From Straminergon stramineum (lineage: Eukaryota; Streptophyta; Bryopsida; Hypnales; Calliergonaceae): a stretch of DNA of 64,000 nucleotides. The position numbers and the translations under genes were made by a program. Under the pieces are notes generated by a model. That model was not told the DNA's origin. It was given only the letters and a program-made list of their open reading frames with translations, and searched no databases. Below are positions 23,197-33,771 of the stretch, one piece after another; position 1 is the stretch's first letter, and each line of letters opens with the position of its first letter. The DNA lies in NCBI GenBank assembly GCA_963920665.1, contig OY987266.1, positions 19,580,248 to 19,644,247 of the forward strand, written 5' to 3'.

Positions 23197-25496
23197 TTAC
23201 TCATGGAACTTCACCAACTTCTCAAGCGTTGCTACTTCTCTAGCAACACTACCATATGTTGAGGAAGAAGCCAAAAGCTCTACTTTTGGAACGTGCTGGA
23301 TGGTAGCCTCGTAATATTCTTTCTTCTTCTCTATTATTTGAAGTTCTAGGCTTCGCCTTTCATTCTCTGCCTGCTGACGTTTGCGGACAAGGGTTTCAAG
23401 TTTTGATTCCCATATCAAATAATGGTCCATTTTATGCACCTTCCCACTCTTCATTTCCTTCAAAGAAAAATCACGATTTCTTTTGAAGGAATGGAAGCCC
23501 TTGTCATTCTCTTCGATGATGTTCGTTATGGCCTTCAACCGTTGCTTCAACACCTCTACGAAAGTGGGATTCATTTCTTGCTCCTTCAAAGTTTTCAATT
23601 GCTTGTTCTTTGCACGCAATACTAATTTTGCACTTTCTATTTTGGCAAGCAACATTGCCTCTTCATTTTTTGAATCGCTTCCTCAGCCACTCCCATCACC
23701 GTCTCGCAAAACGGGGTCCACTTTCCTAGCCACCCCATCATCCATGCCTTCTTCATCCGTATCTTGTACTATGATGGGCTCTTGAGCTGATTGTCCACTT
23801 TGGTCGACTCCCACATCCACAGCCAGCCTAGATTCTTGTATGGCAACCTCCTCCTCATCGCTGCGGAAAGAATGTCCATCGTATTCATGGGTGTGTACAT
23901 CAGAGCTAGAAGTCTCTGACCAAACCAGGCTTTCATCGCGAACAAATGACTTCCCACACTTCACCTTGGATAACATCTTCTTTACATCCACATGTTCATT
24001 TGGTGGTAAAATTTTTGCAGTCTCCGGAATGATCGCAATAGGGACCTCCTTCAATGTTGACCAATCCACNNNNNNNNNNNNNNNNNNNNNNNNNNNNNNN
24101 NNNNNNNNNNNNNNNNNNNNNNNNNNNNNNNNNNNNNNNNNNNNNNNNNNNNNNNNNNNNNNNNNNNNNNNNNNNNNNNNNNNNNNNNNNNNNNNNNNNN
24201 NNNNNNNNNNNNNNNNNNNNNNNNNNNNNNNNNNNNNNNNNNNNNNNNNNNNNNNNNNNNNNNNNNNNNAGTTTTTCCTGTTTTTCATATCCAAAATGCG
24301 AGTGAGCTCCTTCTTGAATACGACTTGCAATTCCCCAATCACAAATCCCAATGTTGATCTCTTCGTCTGAGAAGGGGGGATAATGCAACAATATGTTCAC
24401 AGGTGACAAGTCATTGTGCAGCACCCGAGCATTGTGCACGAGACTTGTCACATAAACCAGGGCCCACGCCAACTTCGCCTTGTGTCTTCGAAAGAGGCTA
24501 ATTTCTTTTTGTTGCTGGCCTGTAAGTTGCTTGACCAACTTGATTTCATGCCATTCCGCATGCGACACCACCTTCTCATTCAATGAAGCAACTCTTTGAA
24601 ATTACCACCATTCCACCACAAAGTGTATGCTTCCATTGTTTGGTCATGGATAGCTAGGAATTTAATAAGGGCCGGATGATTCAATGGGCATACCAAAGCT
24701 CCACTGACCGTTCCACCCTCGCATCGCGTTTGTTCCTTTGCTTTGACAATTTCCCCGCGAAATGTACATGCGTTGGGATCGTGGACATCCCTTCAATGCG
24801 TACCTTGCGCACCTTTGCATATCCTCCTTGACGGTCAAATCCAGTAAGTGGGACCACCTTGGCCTCTGAGTAGACCCACATGATACATGAACCACTATCT
24901 CTTGTAAATGCAGCCTTCAATGCATCTGTTTGCCACCCCATACCCCTAGCTTCAGACCTTGACAATCTTTTTGCTGCAATTTGCGACCAATCCATCTTCT
25001 CACGGAACTCCTGGGCCCTATCCGTTTCTCCAAATCCAGGCACTATAGGTCGCAACTCAAGCATCAACTTCTTGGTGTTGAATATACCAGTTTGTAGGCA
25101 ATTGCCAATCCATGTTTGCCATTGGTTGAAATACACTTCATCCACATCTGCATAGTCCGAAGATTCCTTACATTTCCTTGTAATAAATTCCTCCAACTCA
25201 TCCTTCAAGGATTGGATGCCTACCTCTTTATTTCTCAAGTATTTCCTCTCCAAATATTGTACACTTTTTTCCTCATACCATTGGAGACAAGCCTCATGCG
25301 CATAGGTCGTATATCGTGTTGGAGGATAGGTAGGGTCCTTATCGTGTGTTGTCTTGGACTTCTTTGTCTTGGATGGTTCGGCACCCCCAATTACCTCCTT
25401 GGTAGTTATATCTACAACAAATGCTGCAGGATTATCAAGGTCCTTCTCCCAAGCCGATATCCGACCCGTACTACTTCCTTCCTTTGAAGTAGACAT
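23197..25496 (-). pseudogene. Gene B: protein kinase with C-terminal WCHI-like tail and coiled coil, broken and gapped
   Basis: The minus-strand gene starts at ATG 25496, about 175 bp after the TATA-like box in array 2. After about 200 residues without recognised domain comes a kinase domain: Gly-rich loop GFDRQGGYAKVRKV, a Lys in HFAGKLSK, a hinge-like HPALIKFLAIHDQTMEAY, catalytic loop LHNDLSPVNILL and magnesium loop CDWG. HRD is HND and DFG is DWG, so it is a non-RD kinase with Asp and Asn retained; the form recalls HND/FunK1-like kinases. Two frameshifts (about 24720 and 24590) and a stop TGA at 23683-23685 (one step from CGA) break the frame. 200 N interrupt it. After the gap, VDWSTLKE...LPP and ESLVW resemble VDWMTFKT and EDYVW of gene C, so a WCHI-type domain probably sits in the gap. 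A coiled coil ends at 23197. Two adjacent genes instead of one fusion is possible. Confidence 0.65.
24070..24269. other. Assembly gap of 200 N
   Basis: Exactly 200 N inside gene B, right after the DWG loop. The round number suggests a placeholder of unknown true size, so reading frames on the two sides cannot be compared. Confidence 0.95.
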
Positions 25497-25640
25497 GGTC
25501 CTCTTTTGAAAAACGAGGCGTTCTTGACTTGAACTTGGAGAGAAAAATGGGCAAAAACTTCCCCTTTTGAAATCACCTTGGCCCACGAGCACGCATTCAG
25601 CCACTTCAAGGTCGATGAAAGCCAATGCGCAAGACCAAGA

Positions 25641-25860
25641 ATGGCGACCGCGGGTCTGGGCGACCGCTTAAGTACCCGAGGTCGCCTTGGGGCGCGTGCG
25701 GGTCGGGCGCATGTGAAACGAGCGACCGTGGGTATGGGGCGACCGCGGGTATGGAGGCGACCACGGGAGGGGGCGGCTGTGGGTTCCAAAGGTCCTCGGG
25801 GATGGAGGCGACCATTCGCGTGGGGGCGACCGCTGGTCCTGGGCGACCGCGGGTACAAAA
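25641..25860 (-). promoter_or_regulatory. GC-rich motif array 2, upstream of gene B
   Basis: Units of GGCGACCGCGGGT and variants on the plus strand, that is CCCGCGGTCGCC in the orientation of gene B. TACTTAAG (minus strand, 25668-25675) is a TATA-like box about 175 bp before the ATG. The leader that follows (TTTCATC...CCTTGAAG...CTGA...TCGTGGG) resembles the leader of gene C. Confidence 0.75.
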
Positions 25861-26958
25861 AGGATGGACCATCCTAAATAATAGCTAAAAGAAACCTTGA
25901 TATGGGGTAGAAACATTGGCATTACAACTTCCCACTTCTATTTCGCTTGCTTTCGAATAAAATCATAAGACCACTATGATATGGTCTAGAATGTGGAATT
26001 AGATTTTGAGTTGTTTCTTTATGGTTCCAAATATATGTCTACAATGTTCACAAAGAAAAAAAAGGAATGGGCCAAAACGGAAAAAGGGAATCAGAAATAT
26101 AAAAGTACGGGACATGATTGACTTCTATTGAAACAAAAAGGGAGAACTTGAAATACTTACATTCTACCTTTGCATAATGATATTATAGAGGTTACTTTAG
26201 AAGTGTCCAAAGTCTTTTTCTAATTTCTTCAAGTTTGCTCTACAATGAACATGAATTCGGCTTTTTTACACAACCCTAAACCCTTTTGGGGTGGAAGAGG
26301 TCATAAATGCAAACATTCATGTTCCAGAGCACATTGAAATGAAGTAATGAACAATAAATGAAGCATATGCACATCAAGTCAAAAGATTGTTATCCTTGAT
26401 GAAGACATTGTTCAAACCATCAAGGGTGTTTGAATGCTATCATTTCTTTTTTTTGCATGCCAATCCTTCAAAACTGGTCACCCACAAAATACAAGAAATT
26501 TCTAAATGGACAAATGGGACACCTTCGAAATCATCCTTCTTAAACGTTGTAAATTGTTAAATTACAAATTATAGATGCGGTCTTCGGAAGTAAACTTTCC
26601 AAGGAGGACCACCCCTTCTTACACTACAAAATTTACAAGATGATGAGATGCTCTTCTATCCTATATAGAGAGTTTCTATCATTTATGGACTCAAAATTAG
26701 CCACCCCATCATTTAAAGATGAAGAACCGTCACATGCAAATCCTTATACAATGTACAATTTCTTTGGCTAAGTATTCTATGGAGGACATTCAATATGTTC
26801 TTGTAAAAGCTATCCAAGGTTTACTTCAACTTTTCTATACAAAAAAAATAATCTCTCTCCAAAGAGACAAAACGTCAAGTTTGGTCACTCCGATAGGTGA
26901 GCAAGAAACATCATTTGATTCCCAAGGTTTCGGAGATGTGCTATGAGGGTTGAGACGG

Positions 26959-27036
26959 TCAGTATTGAATTTCGTACGGAAATGTATGAGGTGCAAGGTT
27001 GCACCACATACATTTCCATCCGAAATTCAATACTGA
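26959..27036. repeat. Near-perfect 38-bp inverted repeat with 2-bp loop
   Basis: Arms 26959-26996 and 26999-27036 pair with about four mismatches around a GG loop. Transcribed, it folds into one stem. It may be a small fold-back element or a hairpin small-RNA source. Confidence 0.85.
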
Positions 27037-27117
27037 TTTCTTATAACTCTCATGGACCATCCCCTAGACCTTGCGAATCAAATCACCTTCCCTCCCACAT
27101 ACCACAGGGAACTAGCT

Positions 27118-27245
27118 TGACATCTTTTTTTTTCTTTTTTGTCGGTTGGCTACAAGAACCAAACCAAATTGATCTCATTGGGGATTGAACCCGAGACCTC
27201 CACAAGAACAATGACTTCGAGGAAGCCAAAACCTTCCATGCATCA
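27118..27245 (-). mobile_element. Possible tRNA-derived SINE fragment
   Basis: On the minus strand, GGTCTCGGGTTCAATCCCC resembles a pol III B box, with a weak A-box-like GGCTTCCTCGAAGTC about 35 bp upstream, and an A-rich tail at 27122-27140. No clear target duplication found. Confidence 0.3.
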
Positions 27246-27356
27246 CCTGAAGATGCCTTGAAGACCCCAAGGTCCTAATGAAGTGACTTGTTCTTGGATG
27301 TTAAAAGTTGAACTCGTTATACTTATTAAAACTTCTTTGGATTGGAAGGCACGCCC

Positions 27357-28557
27357 TCACCCGCGGTCGCCCCCCAATCCACGAAATTGGGCTCGAAACC
27401 ACCAGGACCTGAAGTCGCCCCCACCTGCGCTCGCCCAGGACCTGAAGTCGCCCCCCACCTGCGGTCGCCCCCCCTCTATCCACCAAATTAGGCTCGAACC
27501 ACCAAAACAGAAGCCCGCGCCCCCACCCGCAGTCGCCCAGGACCTGAAGTCGCCCCCCACCCGCGGTCGCCCCCCCCCCTCCGCCAAATTAGTCTGGAAA
27601 CCACCAAAACAGAAGACCGCATTCCCACCTGCGGTCGCCCAGGACCTGAAGTCGCCCCCAAGCCGCGGTCGCCCCTCCATCCACCAAATTGGGCTCGAAA
27701 CCACCAAGACCTGAAGTCGCCCCCACCCGCGGTCGCCCAAAACCTGAAGTCGCCCCCCACCCGCGGTCGCCCCCCCCCCCTCCGCCAAATTAGTCTGGAA
27801 ACCACCAAAACAGAAGACCACGCTCCCACCCACGGTCGCCCAGGACTTGAAGTCGCCCCCAAGCCGCGGTCGCCCCCCCCCTCCACCAAATTAGTCTGGA
27901 AACCACCAAAACAGAAGACCGTGCCTCCACCCACGGTCGCCCAGGACCTGAAGTCGCCCCCAAGCCGCGGTCGCCCCTCCATCCACCAAATTGGGCTCGA
28001 AACCACCAGGACCCCCACTCGTGGTCGCCCAGGACCTGAACTCGCCCCCCACCCGCAGTCGCACCCCATTCCACCAAACTGCCCTCCACAACCACCAGGA
28101 CCTGAAGCCGCCCCAACCCGCGGTCGCCCAGGACCTAAAGTCGCCCCCCCACCCAAGGTCGCCCCCAATCCACCAAATTGGCCTCGAAACCACCAGGACT
28201 TGAAGTCGCCCCCACCCGCGGTCGCCCAGGACCTGAAGTCGCCCCCCACCCGCAGTCGCCCCCAATCCACCAAATTGGCCTCGAAACCACCAGGACCTGA
28301 AGTTGCCCCTACCCGCGGTCGCCCGAGACCTGAACTCGCCCCCCACCCGCAGTCGCACCCCATTCCACCAAATTGGGCTCAACAACAACAAGCTAGAAAT
28401 CCAACCCCCACCTACAGTCGCCCAGAACCTGAACTCGCCCCCTACCTGCAGTCGCCCCATTCCACCGAATTGGGCTCAACAACAGCAAGCGAGAAGACCA
28501 AGCGCCTACCCGTGGTCGCCCAAGACCTGAAGTCGCCCCCCACCAGCAATCGCCTCT
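27357..28557 (+). repeat. GC-rich motif array 3, expanded higher-order repeat
   Basis: About 1.2 kb of CCCGCGGTCGCCC units embedded in a longer unit that also holds CCACCAAATTGGGCTCGAAA and AGGACCTGAAGTCGCCCC. In copy 2 the matching region (63798-63920) is only about 0.12 kb, so it expanded in copy 1 or collapsed in copy 2. No gene starts directly downstream, unlike arrays 1, 2, 4 and 5. Confidence 0.85.
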
Positions 28558-29959
28558 ATCTTAAAGTCATGCCAGTCGAGAAACCACCGTAGCAGAAGAT
28601 GTGAGCCATCTCCAACACTAATGAAGTCAGACTTAATTGCGTGCTTCATTGACTACAACTGACCTGTCCTTCAATATTGGTAGCGAGTTAATACTACAAA
28701 ATCAATCTATAAATACAGAATTATAGTAAGACTAATTAGAAAAATTGAAGAGGGTTTTCTAAACCCTAACCCTATACCCTAAACCCTATAGAAAAACCAT
28801 GGACCTTCTCCATGTATGCCACCCCAAAAGTAATGTACTTCTATTTTTTAGGGTGGATAAAATGATAAACATATGTGATTTGCTTTTCATTATATGTCAT
28901 AAAAAAGTTTGAACTCCTAAACCTTGCACTTGTAAGATATAAACCATTGAAGGTGTCATTTCCAAACTTTTTAATCTTCAATAAATTCAATATTCATTCA
29001 CCCCTTCAAATGTGTTTTAAATCCCCTTGATGTATCAAGAGGAGGACCCTATTCAAATTCCTATGTTTAAAGATGGAAAATGAAATGACGAGGAGAAGGG
29101 CTTTCCCAAGTCTCCATTTTTAAAAAACACTTCCTATGTAGATCAAAAGATTTTTTCTTCATGCATCTCATGGTGTTAGTATTTTTTTTGTACATCGTTT
29201 CCCCCCAAAGGGAATGTCTCCTCCAAATGTACTCCCTCTAAAAATTAAAATAGGAAATGGCCATGTTGAATTTTACATGAGCACGAAGAAAAAAAAATTG
29301 TGAAGGAGAAGAGCTTCCCCAAGCCTCCATTTTTAAAAACCATTTCTTATGGAGATCAAAAGATTTTTTCTTCATGCATCTCATGGTGTTAGTATTTTTT
29401 TTGTACATCATTTATTCATTTCCCCCAAAGAGAAGGTCTCCTCCAAATGTACTCCCTCTAAAAATTAAAATAGGAAATGGTCATGTTGAATTTTACATGA
29501 GCATGCAGAAAAAGAAAATGTCAAGGAGAAGAGCTTTCCCAAGTCTCCATTTTTTAAAACCACTTTTGATGTAGATAAAAAGATTTTTTCTTCATGCATC
29601 CCACAGTTTCAGTATTTTATTTGTATATCGTTTCCCCCCACAAGGAAAGGTCTCCTTTTAATGTACTCCCTCCAAAAATGAAAGTAGGAAATGGTTACGT
29701 TGAATTTTACATGACCACATGGATAGATGAAGAAGAAATAAAATGTTAGGAAGAAGGGCTTTTCCAACTCTCCACTTCGTCAACCAATTCTCTTTCTTTA
29801 TTACTTAATTAACTTTTGATCACTTTGTCTTGAATGCCTCATTCTTAGAATTTTTTGGAGTTAATCCTCAGAAAAGGGGGGAGCGGTACTTGAAAAGTTT
29901 GAACACCTTCCCTCCAATTTGTTAGGGCGAAAACTCAAACTCATGTTTTTTGGCGCCCC
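28558..29959. other. Non-coding internal region of giant hAT with about 215-bp tandem repeats
   Basis: CCCTAAACCC-like strings lie at 28761-28790. A unit of about 210-230 bp is repeated three to four times from 29082 to 29770, recognisable by GGAGAAGAGCTTTCCCAAG and TCTTCATGCATCTCATGGTG. The same repeats exist in copy 2 (62590-63275). No gene recognised. Confidence 0.7.
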
Positions 29960-30510
29960 TGACCCGTGGACGCCCCTGACCCGAGATCGCCCCTGACCCG
30001 CGGTCGCCCTTGACCCGAGGTCGCCCCATACGCAGCCGCTCCCATCGTCATGAACTGGGGAAGACCTTTTGGAATCTGAGACCCGCGGTCGCCCCATACG
30101 CAGCCGCTCCCATCGTCATGAACTGGGGAAGACCTTTTGGAATCTGAGACCCGCGGTCGCCCCATTACCTGCGGTCGCCCAAGAAATGACCTGTGGTCGC
30201 CCTATATGTAGCTGCCCCTTGTACCCGCGGTCGCCCCATTACCCGCGGTCGCCCAGGAAATGACTTGTGGTCGCCCTATATGCAGCCGCCCCCTGTACCC
30301 GTGGTCACCCCATTACCCGAGGTCGCCTAGGAAAAGACCTGTGGTCGCCATATGCAACCGCCCCCCTATACCCGCGGTCACCTTGCACCCGAGGTCTCCT
30401 TCCAGAAATTGTAATTTTTCCTGAATGGTAGTTTCTGAACAGTGGGACCCAGACCCGTGGTCGCCCAAGACCCGCACGCGCCCTCTTCCCGCACGCGCCC
30501 TAGGCAACTT
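29960..30510 (+). promoter_or_regulatory. GC-rich motif array 4, upstream of gene C
   Basis: Units of ACCCGCGGTCGCCCC in gene C orientation, mixed with CCATACGCAGCCG and CCTATATGCAGCCG spacers. A 68-bp tandem duplication (units from about 30028 and 30096) occurs only in this copy; copy 2 has one unit near 62340-62400. Confidence 0.85.
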
Positions 30511-30514
30511 CGGG

Positions 30515-30522
30515 TATTTAAG
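30515..30522 (+). promoter_or_regulatory. TATA-like box of gene C
   Basis: TATTTAAG immediately after array 4 and about 200 bp before the ATG at 30720; conserved in copy 2 (61972-61979, minus strand). Confidence 0.6.
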
Positions 30523-30719
30523 GGGATACTGGATTCCCAAGTCGTCACTTCCTTCGTTGCACCGCGCCTTTCATCCGCCTTGAAGCGTCTGACTGCCGGT
30601 TCGTGGGTTGGAAGTTTGGGCATCTACACGTGTTGTGGCTTCCACGTTTACGAGTTCATTTCTTCAGTTATATTATCAACAAAAGTCTAGTTCTCTTTAC
30701 GCTAGAGTGACAAGACAAG

Positions 30720-32278
30720 ATGACGAAGAAGAAAGGAGATCGCCATAGCAGGCAACGACGCACCCTTCTTGACCCAACGGCTAAGGCATATCGGGGATGG
30801 CGTCATGTAAATTCCGATTGGACCTTGACGACTTGCAAGTTATTTGTGGATTGGTGCCATATCGACAAGCTATTCCCTTACCATCGACACATTCACCATG
30901 TGAAGCAAAACCAAGCGAATCTTCATTACTGCAAGGATGATGCATTTGTCCAGAGATGTATTGAAGTGTACCGAGCATTGTACGGAAAACGAAAAATTCC
31001 ACGGAGCGAAGTCTCAATGGGCATATGCCAAATGGTATATGCAGAGTTACAATTGGGGAAAACGGTAGATTGGATGACCTTCAAGACATCCAAGAATGTC
31101 ACGCTTCCAGATACAAAAGACATTCCCAGAGCAGGTCCTTCAAATAATCCTCAGGATGGGCTAGGGCCCAAAAAGAACATTATAGAAGGAGTGGCAGATG
31201 AGGATTATGTTTGGTCAACGTCAACTGGAGAATCGGACTCCGATGAAGAGCCATTGCCTGAACCTAGGGACAGTATGGAAGATACATCAATGGAAGAAAA
31301 CTTAGCATTGGTGGTATCCGAAGAAGGCAACATGCAACGGACCACACCAACGGATGGAGAACCTTTTATGTCTGTGGAACCGATAGGGGTCTGTCGTCCT
31401 GAAGATGACGAAGTGTTCCATTACGTGCAAGCTCGCTTGCAAGAAATTAATGAAGATAGGTTGGATGGGGAGAATGAAGCCGAAGAAGAGATTCCTTTGA
31501 CCTTGATGAATTTGCCTTCCATGGAAGGATGCGTGAAATGGAACAAGAACATCAAGGTGTACTTGGAGAAGACAATAAACGGCGGACGAAAGAATCCTAT
31601 AAAGTGGAGTTGGAGATGCTTTTAAAGGATCTTGAAGAAAAAGAAAGGGAGTGTGAGATCATCGAGAAGCGAAGCGCACAAGAGATTCAGGTTGAGGATG
31701 TGGGCACCCTCAAAGAACTAATTCAAGTTGGACAAACTCGTTTGGCAGCCCAACAAAGAGAAATGGAACAACTGGAACAATTTTACCTCAAGTTCAATAA
31801 GGGAGAAGATGGAGGTTGTAGTTCAAATGTCAATCCTGTTATGGATGAACGACTTCAAACAATAATGGGAAAATGTAGGATGGAAGAAAACAACCTTGCC
31901 ATTGAAAAAGGAGGTGTGGAAAAGGCAAGATCGACGTTGAACTGCTTGAAGGAGATGAAGGATGCAGATCCTATTGACCGGTCGTTGCAATCAGATTCAT
32001 TGTCTGTGGATGTTGAAGATTCATCATCCACTACGGAAATAGAGAAGTTGAAGATGAAGTTAGCGTCTGTGAAAAGATTGGAACAGAAGTTGGAGGAAAA
32101 GATGTCGTGGCCGAAGGCACACATCAGGTTCATGTCATTGTTCAAGAAGTGGTGGATCCAAAAGAAGATGTGGAACCATGACCTAACTCTTTTGAAGAGG
32201 GAAGAGAGAGTGGCAAGAGCCCAAATAGAATTGGAAAAGAAGAAAAGGGAAGAACAAGGGGAAATGGATGGAGTATAA
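30720..32278 (+). CDS. Gene C (copy 1): WCHI-domain plus coiled-coil protein in two overlapping frames
   Basis: ATG 30720 opens a 301-codon frame ending at 31625. A second frame (31529-32278, 249 codons) continues the logic one frame over. The first frame carries the WCHI domain (WCHIDKLFP near residue 45, then NLHYC and VQRC), a VDWMTFKT block and an acidic linker. The second is a long Glu/Lys-rich coiled coil ending in KKWWIQKKMW and a basic tail. Gene A holds WCHI and coiled coil in one frame, so the overlap is probably an old frameshift; both copies share it, so it predates their divergence. Programmed frameshifting or two proteins are alternatives. Protein differences between copies are few (six or seven in the first 301 residues). 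Role unknown; a DNA-binding or structural partner of the transposase is only a guess. Confidence 0.6.
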
Positions 32279-33159
32279 ATTAGGTGGCTCTTGTTTCTTT
32301 TATGACTATGTACTTCTTCCAAGATATATGAAGAAAAAGGCTTTGTCCTTATTTTTGCTGAAATACAAGAATGTTTATTTTTATTTTTTGTGTATGAAAA
32401 TGTGATTGCATTTGGATCCAAACATTTGAATTTTTGACAAATTTTGATGATTTGAAGTTATGTGAATGTTAATTTCTTGTTAAATTTGTGTAGTGTTTTA
32501 AAAAAGAAAAGAATTCTAGTAACTTTGAGTCTACACAAAGAACCCTCAATAAATTTAAGCTGCATCATCCATGAGAGTTTCAATATAAGTTTATATGGTT
32601 TCATTTTTCTGTATTTTAACATATGGTTTGAACATATTGTAAATGACAACATTCCCATGCCCTTCACCTCGTGAATGTATGGATTCTTCTTGAGATTTAT
32701 AATTTGGGAAAAAACATCCTAAAAAGGTACTCAAAAGAATACTTTTGGAATTGATAGAGAAATGGAAGTTATACATTTTGAGTTGTGGATTCCATGTATA
32801 TGGTTTGATCAACCAATGTTGTCCCCCATTTTTCTTTTTAATTTGAAAGAGAAAGTTCTTAATTTTTTCCACATTTGAGTACAAGCTAATTCTATTTATT
32901 TTTTATTAAGTTTGTTGGAATGGATTTGAAATGAGTTTCCCTTCATGTGGTTGTTTAAAAAAAAAATTGCATTCTTTAAGTCTATGACCATACTCCCGAA
33001 AATCTTTTTTTGAAGTATCTATAAATACCACGTGAAACCCTTGGATAGTGTTTAGGGTTTAATAAAATCTCTATCTAAACTAGGATGACTTTCATCTAGA
33101 AACTCAGCGATGGAACGCTAACGGGATAACAAAAATGGCCTTGGGTCCTAAAGTGTAAG
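32279..33159. other. 3' region of gene C, non-coding
   Basis: AT-rich, conserved in copy 2 (59346-60215), with no recognised feature. Confidence 0.5.
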
Positions 33160-33450
33160 CGCGGTCGCCCTTCAAGTACCCGAAGTCGCCTCTTGAGACC
33201 CGCGGTCGCCCCCTTCTACCCGCAGTCGCCCCCCCTGGACCCGCAGTCGCACCTCCTGGACCCGCAGTCGCCCCCCCCTGGACCCGTAGTCGCCCCCCTT
33301 ACCCGCAGTCGCCTCTTTTTCGACCCACAGTCGCCCCCCTTGGACCCGCAGTCGCCTCTTTTTCGACCCGCAGTTGCCCCCCTTGGACCCGCAGTCGTCC
33401 TTTGATCTGCATGCGCGCTCCTAGTGCAAACCGTCGACCTGCAGTCACCC
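33160..33450 (+). promoter_or_regulatory. GC-rich motif array 5, upstream of the hAT transposase gene
   Basis: About a dozen units of ACCCGCAGTCGCCCC and variants in transposase orientation. TATAAAG follows at 33541-33547, then the leader and ATG 33772. Most units here are CCCGCAG rather than CCCGCGG, as CpG decay would give. Confidence 0.85.
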
Positions 33451-33540
33451 ACGGGGCGAGTGCGCCTGTTATGATGTCACCCGTTTCCTGCACCCATTCT
33501 GGCTCTCAGGGGGCGACTTGCGGTACTAGCAGGACGGCAG

Positions 33541-33547
33541 TATAAAG
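33541..33547 (+). promoter_or_regulatory. TATA box of the hAT transposase gene
   Basis: TATAAAG about 95 bp after array 5 and 225 bp before the ATG at 33772. Confidence 0.6.
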
Positions 33548-33771
33548 CTGAAGGCCCGGACTGTGGTTTTCACCTTGCTTCAGGGATGAACTCATGGCTT
33601 GAATCTTCGAAAGAGGCTTCTTGCGGATGTTTGGTTCTTTGGAGGGCAACGACTTGGTTTGTGTGGTTTAAAAGACCGTTCAAAGCAAGTGGCTATACCA
33701 TTCTTTTTTCTAAATCAAGGCTTTGATTCATATGATAATATTGTTTGAAGAACTCATAGGCGAGGAACAAT

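Larger units (their letters stand above)
25861..27356. other. Spacer between gene B promoter and array 3
   Basis: No protein gene seen. It holds the hairpin at 26959-27036 and a SINE-like fragment at 27118-27245. Confidence 0.5.

Noticed and set aside
27181..27205. tRNA gene suggested by GGTTCAATCCCC on the minus strand
   Set aside because: No cloverleaf with acceptor stem and anticodon arm can be drawn; a SINE-like B box is the most I can support.
27357..28557. CRISPR-like array of short repeats and spacers
   Set aside because: Units vary, spacing is irregular, spacers repeat, and the DNA is a plant nuclear transposon.
27357..28592. Long Pro/Arg-rich or Gly/Trp-rich proteins on both strands of the GC-rich arrays
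   Set aside because: Open frames arise because the repeat has no stop codons in several frames; they change with array length between copies.
28761..28790. Interstitial telomere
   Set aside because: Only about four imperfect CCCTAAA-like units; the same string is in copy 2, so it is part of the transposon.
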